Assembly (NCBI GenBank): GCA_022885665.1
Contig: JAGQDJ010000084.1
Span: 124,001-188,000 of the forward strand
From: Triops longicaudatus
Taxonomy: Eukaryota > Arthropoda > Branchiopoda > Notostraca > Triopsidae
DNA: 64,000 bases
Direction: 5' to 3'
The position numbers were made by a program, and so were the translations under genes. Every line of letters starts with the position of its first letter. Position 1 is the first letter of the stretch. The notes under the pieces are model-generated. The model was not told where the DNA came from. It searched no databases and saw only the letters and a list, made by a program, of their open reading frames with translations. Positions 25,445 to 37,770 of the stretch are shown piece after piece.

Positions 25445-27579
25445 TCACGTAAGTTGGACTGTTGTCGCAGGCGGTTTAGTGATGGCAGCCGCTTGCAGTT
25501 CTCCAAACGCGCTATCTAGACAATGTTGCAGTTCCGCGTATGAAACGACTAAAACGTTCTGTTCATCTCGACTCATTAGGCAAATCTGTTCGAAACAAAA
25601 TAAAAAAAAGTTAAATTGTAAATTATATAATTATACATATATATAATACACAGGTTACACATAATATATAATAAACGCGGCCGTACCCAGGATTTTGTTT
25701 CCGGGTGATGGTGGTGTAACACCCCAACCACCCACCCTGGGTACGGGGGTGATCATAAGCCACAATACGTCATTAACAACATGTAACATTGAAAAAAAAT
25801 CTGAAAAAAAAAACTACAACAAAAAAGTAACAAGTAAATTTTAAAAACAACGATAATAACGGTCAAGACTAAAGTAATGAAAATTCAAAACGGAACAAAA
25901 AATCAGTACTGAAAATAATAAACTTAAAGCATTGAAAAAATAAGTCAATGAATGCTGAAAATAGCCTCTTACTTTTTCTTGCGATCCCGCATCGAGTTTA
26001 TTCAAGGTATGAATGATGTGTCCTAAATCAAGCCACGGCCTGCCATCTTCCGTCACCGCGTGGAGGAGATAATCCCTGAAGAGTTTCAAAAGGTAGCGAT
26101 CACCCGTTTCGGACCACGAACCGTCCAGGTTCAACCTTTAAATGAACAAATTCCAGTATTAATCTGTTGCCAAATATATAAAGCTTTGGTCAAAGAAATA
26201 TAACAAAGAGATCAATTTGCACAGTAATTCAACGTTAAGAATCACATATATCAGTAGTTATATAAGTTGATAATGTTACGCTCGCTTGTGTAATTACCAT
26301 AGTTACGTTCCGTTCTCGTTGTTTTAAATCATTTTAACTCCTGGCTAAAGCAAGGAAAATAACACCGAACAAATCCGCGTAAATTAAAATAACCGATGTT
26401 TCTTGTGTAAAAAAAAGATACGGAACACAAGATGAACGCTACAAAGACTTAAAATATGTAGTAAGAATTTCTTTACTCTGGCCGGTCGACAACGGCGCCC
26501 AGTTTGGCCAAAAGTCGGAACAACCTGCTGTTGTCGATTTCTCTGGATAACTGGTCCAAGAAGATATCTTGGGTTGCTGACGCCGCATCAAACTCGGTTA
26601 ACAACCGCGGACCAACGAAAGGCAATAGTTCGCTCACAGATTTGGTGCGTTGCTGGGGATTGGCTAATAAATATCTAGAACAAAGAGAAAAATAATTGCT
26701 CCAGGTGCTTCTTTCAAAATAAATTTTTAAGAAAAATTTAATGGCCATGACTTACAAAACAAGGTTACGGAAATCCTGCGAATAGTTTCTGGCTACCAAA
26801 TCTAAGGAAACTTGGAAGTTTTCGCGCTGTAACGCGAGCAGGGAATTGCACGCTAACGCTAATAACAATTTGCCCAGGGCCATTAAATCTTCTTGCTGCG
26901 AACGAAACGAAAATATAATTCCAGTTAGTTTGCGCAGAATATATCAAACCAAAAAAAACAACCTAAACTAGCATAAACTTCTAACTAACCTAACCTAACA
27001 AGTCAAGGGATAAAACAAAGTTACTAAATATACGAACAAGATAAAATAAAAAGAATCTAACTTACCTAACTTAACAAATGTAAACTTTAGAATGTGGTAT
27101 TATTTCAGCTAAGTTAACTAACATAACATTTCTTAGTTAACCTAATCGAATTCATCTAACTTAGTATATTAAAATAACCGATTTAGCTAATTTCTTGGCT
27201 TAACCCAAGTAAGCTCCACTGATCTAGCCTATTTTAAGTAACTTAAGTAATAAAACTAACTCCCAGCAGATTAACACGGTCTACATAAGATGTCTGGATT
27301 TAATTGGTAAACACAGACAAGGTTAAAATAGGTTCCGTTACTAACCCTTTATATTAGGTTATGTTTATTGTGCCAGGGCCATGAAATCATTTTTGCAGCA
27401 AAAACAAAAATCTGTTATTTCCATTTACTTGTTCAGAATACACAAATTAGCAAAGTGCTACAAAACTAGTTAAGTAAAAACAACAACGAACTAATGTATA
27501 CATTTGTTAATGTTTTACTGTTACATCAACAACTACTGAAGTGAAACGATTACGGCAACGAGCAAAGCTAACGCCGACG

Positions 27580-27635
<56 letters not shown>

Positions 27636-30600
27636 ATATTGAACAAATAAAACAACCAATATATCAGTAGGTAGTTTGTGAAAGTTAAAATAAAATTATG
27701 TAATCAGAGCCAACAACTAAGCGAATCAAAAGCAAAGACTGGAGAAGAAATATTATTTGAAAGTAAAACAAAATATTAACGAAAACTTTACTTGTCTGAC
27801 CTAACATAAGCTAAACAAGCCTAAAAAAAACATCGCCTAGCCTAACAAAACCAACTTAACATTACTAACCTAATTAATATAATAAAGCATAAGGTAACGT
27901 ACCTAACCAATTCCGATTTAACCTAACCTATTTCAACTAACCTAACCTAACCTAACAAATCAATTCATGATTATTGCGAATAGGTTCATATACTAGCTGA
28001 ATAAAAAAATAATCTGAAATGTTAATCTAAAGTGGAAGCTTTTATACGTGATACCCTCGAAGAAAGCCAACCTATATACAAAACTCGAGAACATCAGTTA
28101 CGCGTACCCCTGCAAAAGTAAAACAAAAAGAAGCGTAACTAACCTCACACAACATTCCGTGTTAACCTTACCTAACATTTATTAATTAAACTAATCTGAC
28201 TAACCTAGACTAACATAACTGACAACGTAGTCAATGTAGACTTACCACCTAAAACGACCTAAACTAACTGCAATGGACGAAAATTAAGGAAGAAAAAAGA
28301 AAACAAATAAATAAATATATACAAAAATAAAAGTTAACACGGGGACACACTGTTTCAGTGTTCTCTATCATGACAAGGAATTGGTTAAAACCTTCGGGTT
28401 GTTCAAATGTTTAACTAAGCAAATGTCGACGATTCGTTATATAGTGCAACTCTTCCAAAAATATTTAGAATTTAAAGGGTAAGCTTTACTTGGTAATGAG
28501 GCAACAAGGGCACAGGATTGGAGGCGGAGGCATCAAAGGTGAGCACGTCGAACACGCCCACCGCGCCCAATTTAATGCGATTTTGAGAAGTGATTAAAAT
28601 TTTGGTAGGATCAAGGATACGAGCGGCTAGCCCCGCCCCGTGTATACTTTGTAAAGATCCCGTCAGTTGGCACACGTAATGCCAGAGCAACGCCTCGGGC
28701 AAGAATCCTACCAATATTAGTTAAAGGATATAGTTAAAGAAAAACAACACTTGAATTTTTTTCATAATTATGATTAAAACCTTTTTCGGCTTGCTGCTGT
28801 AATAAGCGATTCTTTTGATGCGTATAGGGTTTGGGCACCGAAGGATCGTCGCTGAACACATCAGGACCTTTGGTCAGGTCTCGCCCACTGCCAAAATGGC
28901 GGCTCATGAGCGTTTCGGCTCCGGCGTGGTAATCGTACACAAAGACGATGGCTAATGATACAGAAAATATTAAGCATGATAGTAACAAAATTCTAAGATT
29001 AATAAAGTAAAAAACGCCTAAGTACTTCTACAGAATATATAAAAATACGTAAAAGTACGAAAAATATTTAAAGATATTTTTCAATCAGTTACGTCGATTT
29101 GCTCAGTTAAAGTACGTTACATTAATTATGGTATGGAAAAATATAAAAAAAAAATAAAAATAAAATAAAAAATAAATTACAATGGTCGCCGAAGGCTTTG
29201 GTCGTGAAAACTTCTCGCAGTCGTACGACGAAACTACTATTGATTTTTTTCCAGGTTTCCACCAGGGTGAGACACTTTGTGCTACTCAATCGGAAGCCGT
29301 GGACCCGTTTGAGACAGTAGTGGTTACCCGTGCGCATGTGCCGCGCTTTGTAGGTGGACGTCACGAAACCGAAAGTGGAAGACTTGACCGCGTGCAGCGA
29401 CGACATCGGCTCCAAAGGTACCAGCTCGTGAAATTGATCAACTTCGGACGGAAGGTCTGATTTATAAACACAAAAAGCGCTTATTTCAATAATAAAAAAA
29501 AGACATCTGTTGTATACTAGTTACTTGTAGTTTGTAAAGAAATCTACTCGTTAGACCGTGTTAGATTTGTTAGACTTTCGTTACTTGAAACTGCCGTCCA
29601 ATATACTATACTAGTCCCTACATATACTAGCTCTTTAAGACCACGGGGACCTAAAGCTTATGGCATATAACATGCAGAATTCTTGGGAAGTTTTAACGTA
29701 AAAAAATTCTGTGAAAAATCTAGCGTGTTGTCGAAAAACTTTTTTCCAAACAGCCCTTTCAAAGTTTGCAAAATTAAGCGTAGATTTTGTTCCTTTTAAA
29801 CCAAAATGGAAAGCAAATAAAAATATACCCTAGTTACATGCATATTCACGACAAATGTAACACACGAGTTCACAGAAGATATCGTTTTTTCAGAAACTAA
29901 AAGAGTGCACACAGATTTCGCAAGAAAATGTGAAACTAGCCTTCGAAAATTTCTATTAAAGCCGGAGAAGGTTGACTCAACAAACAGAAACGACAAACTT
30001 GCCTTGCAATGGTATACAAAAACGAATAGAATCCGAAATCTAAATTAATCTATCGTAAGTTAAACCTAATCAAGTATTTCTAGCACAAACAACGAAAAGC
30101 TAATATGAACTTAGCCTAAGCAAACTAAACGAGCCTAACTTAACTTACGTAACCTAAGCTAACTTACTGTAACGTACGCATTCCATTTCAGGTTTTAAAA
30201 TATAACACGAACTTATGTTTCACAAAAAGCAAAAAATATTAGTTAACCAATACATAAAACGCAGTTGAAGACTAGATTCTTCATCAAAATACAAGTCACT
30301 GTGAAAAGTTTTATTGCTCAAGATATACCGGGGTAAATACTGGGATCGGCAAAAGCCAGCGTTAAGCTGTTGCGATGCAGAATTTCCATGCGGATATCCT
30401 CGCTCACGAAATAGCTCAGAGGATCGGGCGGGTGGAGTTTGCCGAGCCGTTGGTATAAATCTTGCGTCGCCACGGAAGGACCCGTGTACACGTTGTATGC
30501 GTGTGATACAGCTTCGGTTTCTTCACTTTTTACTTCCACCCCTTCGCCTTCCTCTTTGGTCGTCTCTTCTTCATTATAATAGTAAGTAGTGCCCATGTCC

Positions 30601-31819
30601 TAATGAAAGTAATAGAAATTATCCATGTGTTTATATTTACTTATTTTTTTAAATTTTTAAACGACGTTTCATTTTTTAACTTTTTTTTTTTAGTTTGCAG
30701 TTGAAAAGACTGAAATGTAATACTTGAAACGTAGGTAGAGTCTCTCCGGTCGTAACTCTGTTAAATACACAAAGTTAAATCTCGTTTTAAGTAGCGTATG
30801 ATGTAAAAGTGTTTCAAATTACTTGTCGACCGCGTTTGGGCCCAAAGTTCGACCACTGAGATTCAAATGTTGAGCTTTTTGGGTTAAGGACTCGACTGAC
30901 GGGGGTGGAAAAGGTGGAGCGAAGGAGGTCTTAAAAACAACAAAAACAAATTAATACTTTTTTCATATATAAAACGGTATCAGTCATTAGGAAATTCAAG
31001 TCAAAAATAACTTTCTGGCGGAAATCCAAGAACCAGCCTTGGATAATGCGCAGACACCTAGTGCAGGAATGATAAAAGAAGGTCAATCCAAACTGACCTA
31101 TCTTAACTTGATCTACCCAGCTAACATAACTTAAAGTAACTAACCCAAATTAAATAGCCACAGCAAAAGACACTGAAGAAGCCTAAGTATCCTAACAATT
31201 CTAATCTGACACACTTAACGTAACTGTCCTAACTTTATGCTAAATTAACCTACTATAATGCAAATAACTTGACACAGCTAACATTTAACTCTTTTACTGA
31301 TTAACTCTCGTAATCTAACCTAAAATAATCTTTCCAAACTTGTCATATCAAATTAACTTACCTATCCTAACGTAACTTTAAGTACTTAGTCTGGCCTAAA
31401 CTAACTGACTTAAATAATTTAACCTAATCAAAGTAACCTCGATAATTAAGCACGATGCCAATTTAGGAATAACTGTTGAGGCTATTTCTTGTAGACATTG
31501 ATCTCCGGAGATGCGTCAAAGCATAATTCGCTTAAAAAAAGATGAACAAGATAATGCAAAACATTATACGAAAATAAATCACCGAAAAGCCAGATGTTTT
31601 TTTCTCGCTCGCGGGGTAAAACTCCGCGCTTCCATCGACACTGGGTAGGATGAAGGGTGACGAGGAGGACTGGCCAGTACTTTGGGAGACATGATTGGAG
31701 TGACCGTTCGTCGCATGGAGAAACTGGCAATCGGAGCCGTAAAAACAGGTCCCGGACGCTGCAAAGTAACGGCAAACGATGGGTCTTTTCCCGTGTGGTG
31801 TATGTGACGCGATATCCAT
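25445..31819 (-). CDS. PAN3: PAN2-PAN3 deadenylase complex subunit PAN3
   Basis: Eleven exons in transcript order: 31583-31819, 30823-30929, 30724-30757, 30329-30599, 29181-29456, 28781-28951, 28490-28707, 26756-26895, 26477-26674, 25973-26135, 25445-25585; 651 residues, frame kept throughout. A CCCH zinc finger (C16, C25, C31, H35) binds poly(A) RNA in the family. A PAM2-like SVDGSAEFYP (60-69) should bind poly(A)-binding protein. The pseudokinase (about 240-500: REVFTTKAF, FVYDYHAGAETLMSRHF, GLAARILDPTKILI, GVFDVLTFD) is followed by a coiled coil and knob ending near the conserved MSRDEQNVLVVSYAEL, which recruit PAN2. It works in cytoplasmic mRNA poly(A) shortening. The 34-nt exon 3 is inferred because it alone restores phase. 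The 5' gene RPS6KC1 is divergent. Confidence 0.94.
25681..25746. repeat. Short inverted repeat in PAN3 intron 10
   Basis: CCGTACCCAG at 25681 and CTGGGTACGG at 25737-25746 pair perfectly. The middle is G/T-rich on one side and C/A-rich on the other (GGTGTAACACC core). A MITE fragment or simple hairpin. Confidence 0.6.
26960..27360 (-). repeat. CCTAA-polarity array (PAN3 intron 7)
   Basis: Degenerate CCTAA units on the plus strand, TTAGG on the PAN3 sense strand. Near 27355 the unit flips (TTAGGTTATG). Confidence 0.65.
27582..27631. repeat. (AT)n microsatellite in PAN3 intron 7
   Basis: About 25 uninterrupted AT dinucleotides between two TTAGG-like arrays. Confidence 0.95.
27780..28260 (-). 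repeat. CCTAA-polarity array with three exact telomere-like units
   Basis: Degenerate units, with a run of three perfect CCTAA units at about 27943-27958. All have plus-strand CCTAA. Same intron as the previous array. Confidence 0.7.
31080..31450 (-). repeat. CCTAA-polarity array (PAN3 intron 1)
   Basis: Highly diverged CTAACNTAACNT-type units, plus-strand CCTAA. A smaller patch of the same kind is at 30060-30175 in intron 4. Confidence 0.6.
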
Positions 31820-32293
31820 TCGTGAAATTAATTATAAACTATCAATATACACACGTTGGATTAAAAAAATCCACATGTATAGAAAACTTACCTAACAGCT
31901 TTTTTGTTCAATCCCACGCAGAAACATTTGTACGCTAACAAGTGTTAGCCATCTTGTTTTCTCTGAATTCTGTCGCCATCTGCGGAGTAAGAAAACAACT
32001 GTGGCTGCTTCTTCGACTATATCGATATTTTGACAAGGTCCTTGGTATCGTCCCATGTTCGAAAAGGAGTCACTTTTCTAGACCAGTATTCTTCCTCCTT
32101 CTTTGCCAATTTCGGTCCATTATCGTAGGAATCAAACACAATTCAGACTGAAGTTGGCAAAGAAAAGAAAAGTTATAGTTGGGAAAAAATATCCCATTAC
32201 GTACCGAAGGGTTTCAAAAGTAAATAAACAGTACAAGTTTTCGTGTTTTTTAGTTATTATAAAGTAGAAAAATATATATAATATTTTAGAAGC
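31820..32293. promoter_or_regulatory. Divergent promoter region of PAN3 and RPS6KC1
   Basis: Only 474 bp separate the two ATGs. GCCATCTTG at 31948-31956 (CAAGATGGC on the PAN3 strand) resembles a YY1 site, and a second GCCATC lies at 31975-31980. GCTAACAAGTGTTAGC (31934-31949) is a small palindrome. No TATA box seen, as usual for housekeeping genes. Confidence 0.4.
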
Positions 32294-35200
32294 ATGTTCG
32301 CTAATTCTGGTGGTCAAGGCAATAAATGGATTCGATTATTCGACGTATCAGAGACCAGGTTACACGAAAAAGGCTTTACTGTCTACAAAATCACATCCAT
32401 TGTAAATTTTTCTATTTATTTTAAAAATCTCTTACTACGAAACCAAAAACTTGAAAGCGAGTCACTTTTATTCAATTAACTGAATAGATTTTAACTACGT
32501 AGGTTTTTCCAAAAAGTTCACCTGAAGCCGTCACCAAAATTGTGCTTTGGAAGCGATTTCGCAGTATAAGTCAATTGCATAAAGAAGTTGAGAAATTACA
32601 CAGAAATTTACAGCTACCTGGCGATTGCCCCTCCTTCCCTAAGGCTCAGATATTCCATCGGTAAGCAGCAATGTTATTTAAATAACAAAAAAGCTGTTAA
32701 ATTCTCTAGGAAAATACTATGACCCAGGATTTCTTTTTCCAGGTTTGACCCAGAAGTCATCGAAGAAAGAAGACAAAGCGCCTTGAAACTTCTCCAGTTT
32801 GCTGCTGAACATGCTCCAATCTTTACTAGCCAAATCGTTCAACGTTTCTTAGAAGTATGAATTGAGAAAATAAAGAATTAGTTAAAGTCTTCTGACTTAC
32901 AAAAAAAACAAAAATGCTAATAAATTGATCAAAACAGTAAAAGATTTTAAAGCTGAATAGATAGCAGTATCAAAGCAGTGATATTTTTTCTGAAAATAAA
33001 GAAGGTAACGTATCACATTTGCTGTAAATTTCGTTATGAAACAACACTCAACAAGTTAAATTATTTACAAACGAACAAAGATTAATAGTTTAGCGAAACA
33101 TTTTAAGAGCAAAAAGCATAATAAAATGTAAACCTATAAAATTATTAATTAAAGTCACAAGAAACTTACACCTGTGTTATTGACCTGGGCACCTTTCTTC
33201 CAATTTGGACCATTTTACAGTGCTTTTTATGTAAAACAAGCCTAAACGTAACCTAACCTCACAAAAATTAGTCTAATCTTGCCTGTGTTACGTATACATT
33301 CCCAAGTGTTTTTTTAAAGTTTTTCGCCGTTTTAAAGCGAACTTGATGCAAAGAAAGTGAAATCTAACCTAAAGTAACGTAAATTAACCCAACCTAACGG
33401 AACTTACGTCACTTTACAGACAAGTAAAGTCTTGACCATTCCTTTGCCTTAAACCTTTTTACATTAGGTATCTTGTTTCTTTTAAAACTTAAGCCTAATC
33501 TAGTCTTGTTTTTCTTACATGACTTAACTTTAATTAATCTTAACTAACGTGTTCTAACTGAAATTTACCTAACCAAGTCAAATTCTTAAATACTGGTACT
33601 TTTTTACTGTAGTGGAAATGGAGTTTGTTCCAATAATTGCCCACTTCCTCAAAAACGTCTAGAAATGAACTTAATTTACCTTTTATTATTTTTTTTAGAA
33701 AAAAAAACATAGAAATCAGATCTATTGTTTCAGAGCACTTTGAGCTTTCTACATAATTACTTCAGAATTTACTGAATATTTCTCTTAGAATTTCCCTATG
33801 TTCTTACATCTAACTGAGCCTAGAGCAAAATAAACTTAATCTAACCAAACTTACGTTTATTTAAAACTGAACAGTAGCTTAACGTAATTGAACTACATCT
33901 AACATAGCTGGAAACAATCACAAGCTCAAAAACACTGTTTGGTACTATAACACAAGAGAACGGAAAGAAAAACTAATGCAACCTATAAAGCCGAAAGACA
34001 TCCAGAAACTCAAATAAAATAAAAAAAACATATATATAATGAAAAGTTAAAGATAATATATAACAAAAGCCATGGGTGATTATTTTCAATAATAAAATCC
34101 ATTTTCTTTAGTCAAGTGAGAGCGTTACGCCTGAGATGGAAGCCCCACTCCCTGTCACATTAAAACCGACGTCTCTTCCTCTACCAACGCCGTCACTTCA
34201 TTTGCCTAAGGTAGCCAAAGATCAAACTCCGCCTTCTTCATTTCGTTCTCTATCGCCTGATTTGCAAGACTTGGATCCGCATCGGCTGGAATCCGAGCCT
34301 CCGCCTCTTCCAGCTGAGGCGCCGCCTAGCAGCTGCCCTCTTTCAATCCAAGAATCATCGTCAAGTTCCGAAAGCCCGCTCGTGAGTGAAAGTGACTCGC
34401 TCAGTGATGCTGCCAACCTTCTAGTCCACTCCACGCCGTTACAGAGCTTAAGCATGGAAACGCCTATTACCGTTAACACAGAAACGATCCCCCTCCCCTC
34501 GCCACAGTTGGTCCCGTTGTCGCCGTTTACCAATACCGTCAAGCCTGATGCGCTGCAAGCCTCGTCGTGCCAGTACGTTTTCCATGCCGCGGCGCAGATC
34601 GGCTTGGCTCAGCAACATGAAGCGCAGGGGCGGTACGAATGGGCATTTTCGTGCTACAAAACGGGCATCAGCACTCTAGTCAGCGGTGTACAAAGTGAAT
34701 ACCAGTAGCTAATGTAGCTAAATTTGTCAAGTTAACGTAAAATAACAAATAAACCTACGGTTAGATGATCCGAACGAGGCCCGACGCGAAGCCGTGAAGC
34801 GTAAAACTGCTGCGTATTTGCAACGTGCAGAGGCGATTTTCCGGAAACATTTAGCGCAAGTGGCACCAGCAGACACGCTACGGCAACGACCAAGTAGCGA
34901 GGAGGCTGATTTTCGTGGTGTGAAGGAGGAGCTAAGGTTTTATAAAGTACTGGGCGTGGTGGGCAAGCGCAATGTGCTAGTATTGGACGAAAATTCGCAA
35001 GAGTGCTACGTTATCAAAGCTTTACTTAAAGCTCCCGAGCCTTCTAATCAACGAACAATAGTACCAACAAAAGTACCTAACATGGTTAATTTGGTTAAGT
35101 ACGTCGACACGGAAGACGCCATTTTGCTCGTCCTCCAGTACGCCAAGTACGCATATACAAGGTTTCTTTTATATGTAAAAGTTGTCGTTAAGTATAGTGC

Positions 35201-36680
35201 TTAATTACATTACCAGAGGCGCTTATAGAGTATACAGGTTATATCTTCTTGTTTACTTTATACTCGTTAGGGGTGGGAAATTGTGGGATCTAGTGTCGCC
35301 ATATTTTGCAGCGTCCGATACCGACATGAAAGGACCAAATGAACTTACGAGCGAAGAACTCATCACCAATGCGCGGCAGCTACTTAAATCCGTCGACGCC
35401 ACGCTTAACCGCAGCCAAGCCAACGCCTACTCTGAGGTGCAGCAGCCCTTTACTGGCCACTTGCGACTGGATGCCACCTTCCTGCCATTATTACAGCGGT
35501 CCAACTCGGCTTCTTACATTCCTGAGCGAATACTCCGCGTCTGGGCCGCAGAGCTTATTTCTGCGGTAGAGCATCTTCATAAATGGGGAGTTATTTGCTG
35601 GTCAGCTACTCCTTCCTTTTACTTACTTAATGTTTTATTGGTTACATTACGTACATTTCCCTTAATTGTTTTCTATTCTTTTCTGTAGTGACTTAAACCC
35701 AGAGAGTCTGCTATTAACCGACACTGGTCATTTAAGGCTTTCATACCAAAGTCAATGGTCGGCAGTGGATCGGTACATTAATCCGAAAGCCGTCGACGGG
35801 TTGTATTGCGCTCCGGAAGTAGGTGGCGTTGGGGAGCTGGCGCCGTCTTGTGATTGGTGGTCAGTGGGCGCCTTGCTTTTTGAGCTTTTTACAGGAAAAG
35901 TGAGCAACTTATTCGTTTTTAAAGCATTTTCGTGCATAAGGAAATTAGCGTTACTACGATTTAAGAATAGCTAGTCGATCAGGATAACTAAGTACCATTG
36001 AATAAGTGAATGTTTAGGAAATAAATTATGTCGTGATTTGGTCGTACCGTTCACTTAAAAAAAATACATAAGTAAATTTATTTAAAGATGGATAAGTATT
36101 TATTATAGATTGTACTATAGTAAGTAAGTTATTAATAAGCAAATAATGTAATGAGTAAAAGTTTAATAGTAATTGACAAAGAAAATAAAAATAGAATGAA
36201 ACAAGCCTATTTGTTAATGAGTCAATTTACGGAAAGACTGATATATCTTAAGAATGTTGGACTCCGGATTTCGGAATCTGGTAAAAACAGTCTTAACCCT
36301 AATTCGGAAAAATGTAAATTTGGCTGAAAATGAGTGTAGTTAACTCTCTTGTTGGTTGACTAGGCACTGGTGAATGATTATCCTTCGGGTGTTCCCAGCT
36401 ACTTTACGTGCGACTTCCCAAACCGCGTTTCCGAGTCTGCTCAAGATCTGATAACAGAGGTAAATATCGTTTGTGGACACTTCTTAAGTAAATTAGAGCG
36501 ATTTTTGAAATGTTTTCTCATCTATTATTATTATTGTTATTAATTTATTTATTTTTGCAGTTTTTGCAGTACTTTCCCACTGAACGCTTGGGGTCTTGCT
36601 CAGGAGCTCAAGAGATACAATCTCATCGTTTTTTCCAAGATTTTGATTGGAACAGTGTTAGTCTTTCTGACTTTCATTAG
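32294..36680 (+). CDS. RPS6KC1: RPS6KC1-like PX-MIT-kinase protein (RPK118)
   Basis: Nine exons: 32294-32401, 32503-32660, 32743-32854, 34112-34694, 34765-35146, 35271-35600, 35689-35899, 36364-36459, 36561-36680; 699 residues, phases consistent. A PX domain (about 10-126: GFTVYKITSI, VLWKRFRSISQLHKEV, RFDPEVIEERRQSA) should bind phosphoinositides on endosomes. A proline/serine-rich linker and an MIT helical domain (about 270-350, DPNEARREAVKRKTA) follow. The kinase fold starts near residue 380 with beta-3 lysine K405. The HRD-like motif is CCDLNPES: the aspartate (559) stays, but the Mg-binding asparagine is serine (564). No DFG is seen; APE (YCAPEVG) and DWWSVGALLFEL remain. The insert between lobes is much shorter than in human. 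In mammals the protein binds sphingosine kinase and peroxiredoxin-3 at endosomes. Probably a pseudokinase or very weak kinase. Confidence 0.92.
33235..33570 (-). repeat. CCTAA-polarity array (RPS6KC1 intron 3)
   Basis: Plus strand reads CCTAA, so here TTAGG lies on the antisense strand of the host gene, unlike in DHX37 and PAN3. The intron (32855-34111) otherwise shows nothing recognisable. Confidence 0.6.
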
Positions 36681-36754
36681 GAAAGCAAATTAAATCTTGA
36701 TTTTTGAAGTTGTCACACCGATCTCGTTAAAAGGACTTAGGTGCGTTTTTAGCT

Positions 36755-36771
36755 AATAAAGGGCGTTTAAC

Positions 36772-36804
<33 letters not shown>
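36755..36804 (+). terminator. AATAAA signal and genomic A30 tract after RPS6KC1
   Basis: AATAAA at 36755-36760, 75 bases past the stop, and then 30 uninterrupted A from 36775. The spacing equals that of a signal to a poly(A) tail. Confidence 0.7.
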
Positions 36805-36806
<2 letters not shown>

Positions 36807-37770
36807 ATAAATAAATCGAACGCAGCAACATATAAACTTGGAACATGTGAATAAAGTGGAACTTTGTTATAACAGAACTTGAGCTTTGTCAATTCTGATT
36901 GTGGAAACTCGCGACTATGTGAACCGTTTTGGCATTCGTTTTAATTTTTCTTCGTTAAAATAAGTTTTTGCGTTGCTTTTGAAGCATTTTCTGGGCGATA
37001 CTATGAAAATTTTTCTCGTAAGATTCCTACAGAAGTACGACTACTATCGAGTATGAACATTTAATACGGAAGTATTTAAATGTCGAAGGCACTTTAAGGC
37101 AGTGGCCCTCAAATTTTTCATTGTCACACTCCAAAATGCTTATCAAGTAGTCTTATTTTTCTAAACAATAGTAACTCTTAGTAACTGATTAACCGAAGAA
37201 TATTTGTATCAATCTTTGCTCGTTTATTCACATTTGAGAATAAACGTGATTGTTTAACCCGCGTAAATCGAAACTTCAACATACATTTTCTGACGAATTC
37301 ATACCGCGTAAAGCGAGATCTCGAGACACTGGTCACCTGTAACGCATCTATTAAATAACCAATGACCGATATAGTCCCATCCTTCCGCAAAACTTTAAAA
37401 TCCTTCAATCCTTCAGGTGGCAATATCAATTCAAAAAAAGATGAAGTCTGTAGATAGTCAAGTAAAGCGCAATTTTGTCATGTATTTCGAAAATTATCTT
37501 CGAAGTATCATAATAAATTGGTCTCGCGTGGAAAATAAACATGGGCATATATATGCGGTGCTTTCTCTTAAGATAATAAAGGTCATTCCTATATATATAA
37601 AAACGTACATTAATAGATAATCCGTAGAATAAAACGTCTTTCTCCATTTAGAATCACATATAACGTTGTCGCAAGATACTGTTACAAAGTGTCAACGAAG
37701 AGTTTCCTTTCACTTTTAAAGGAAAAAAAAAAACGCGAAACAAATAGGCCAACATTTCTTCCTTTTTCTG
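36805..37770. other. Convergent intergenic region RPS6KC1/RAB4
   Basis: AT-rich, no gene seen. TTTATT at 37223-37228 (AATAAA on the minus strand) is one possible RAB4 3' signal, about 540 bases past its stop. Confidence 0.4.

Noticed and set aside
27780..28260. Interpretation of the CCTAA arrays as a chromosome end
   Set aside because: Intact genes lie on both sides, and units are degenerate and occur in many separate introns.
34222..34542. 106-codon open frame on the minus strand
   Set aside because: Antisense of the Ser/Pro-rich RPS6KC1 exon 4; no family likeness.
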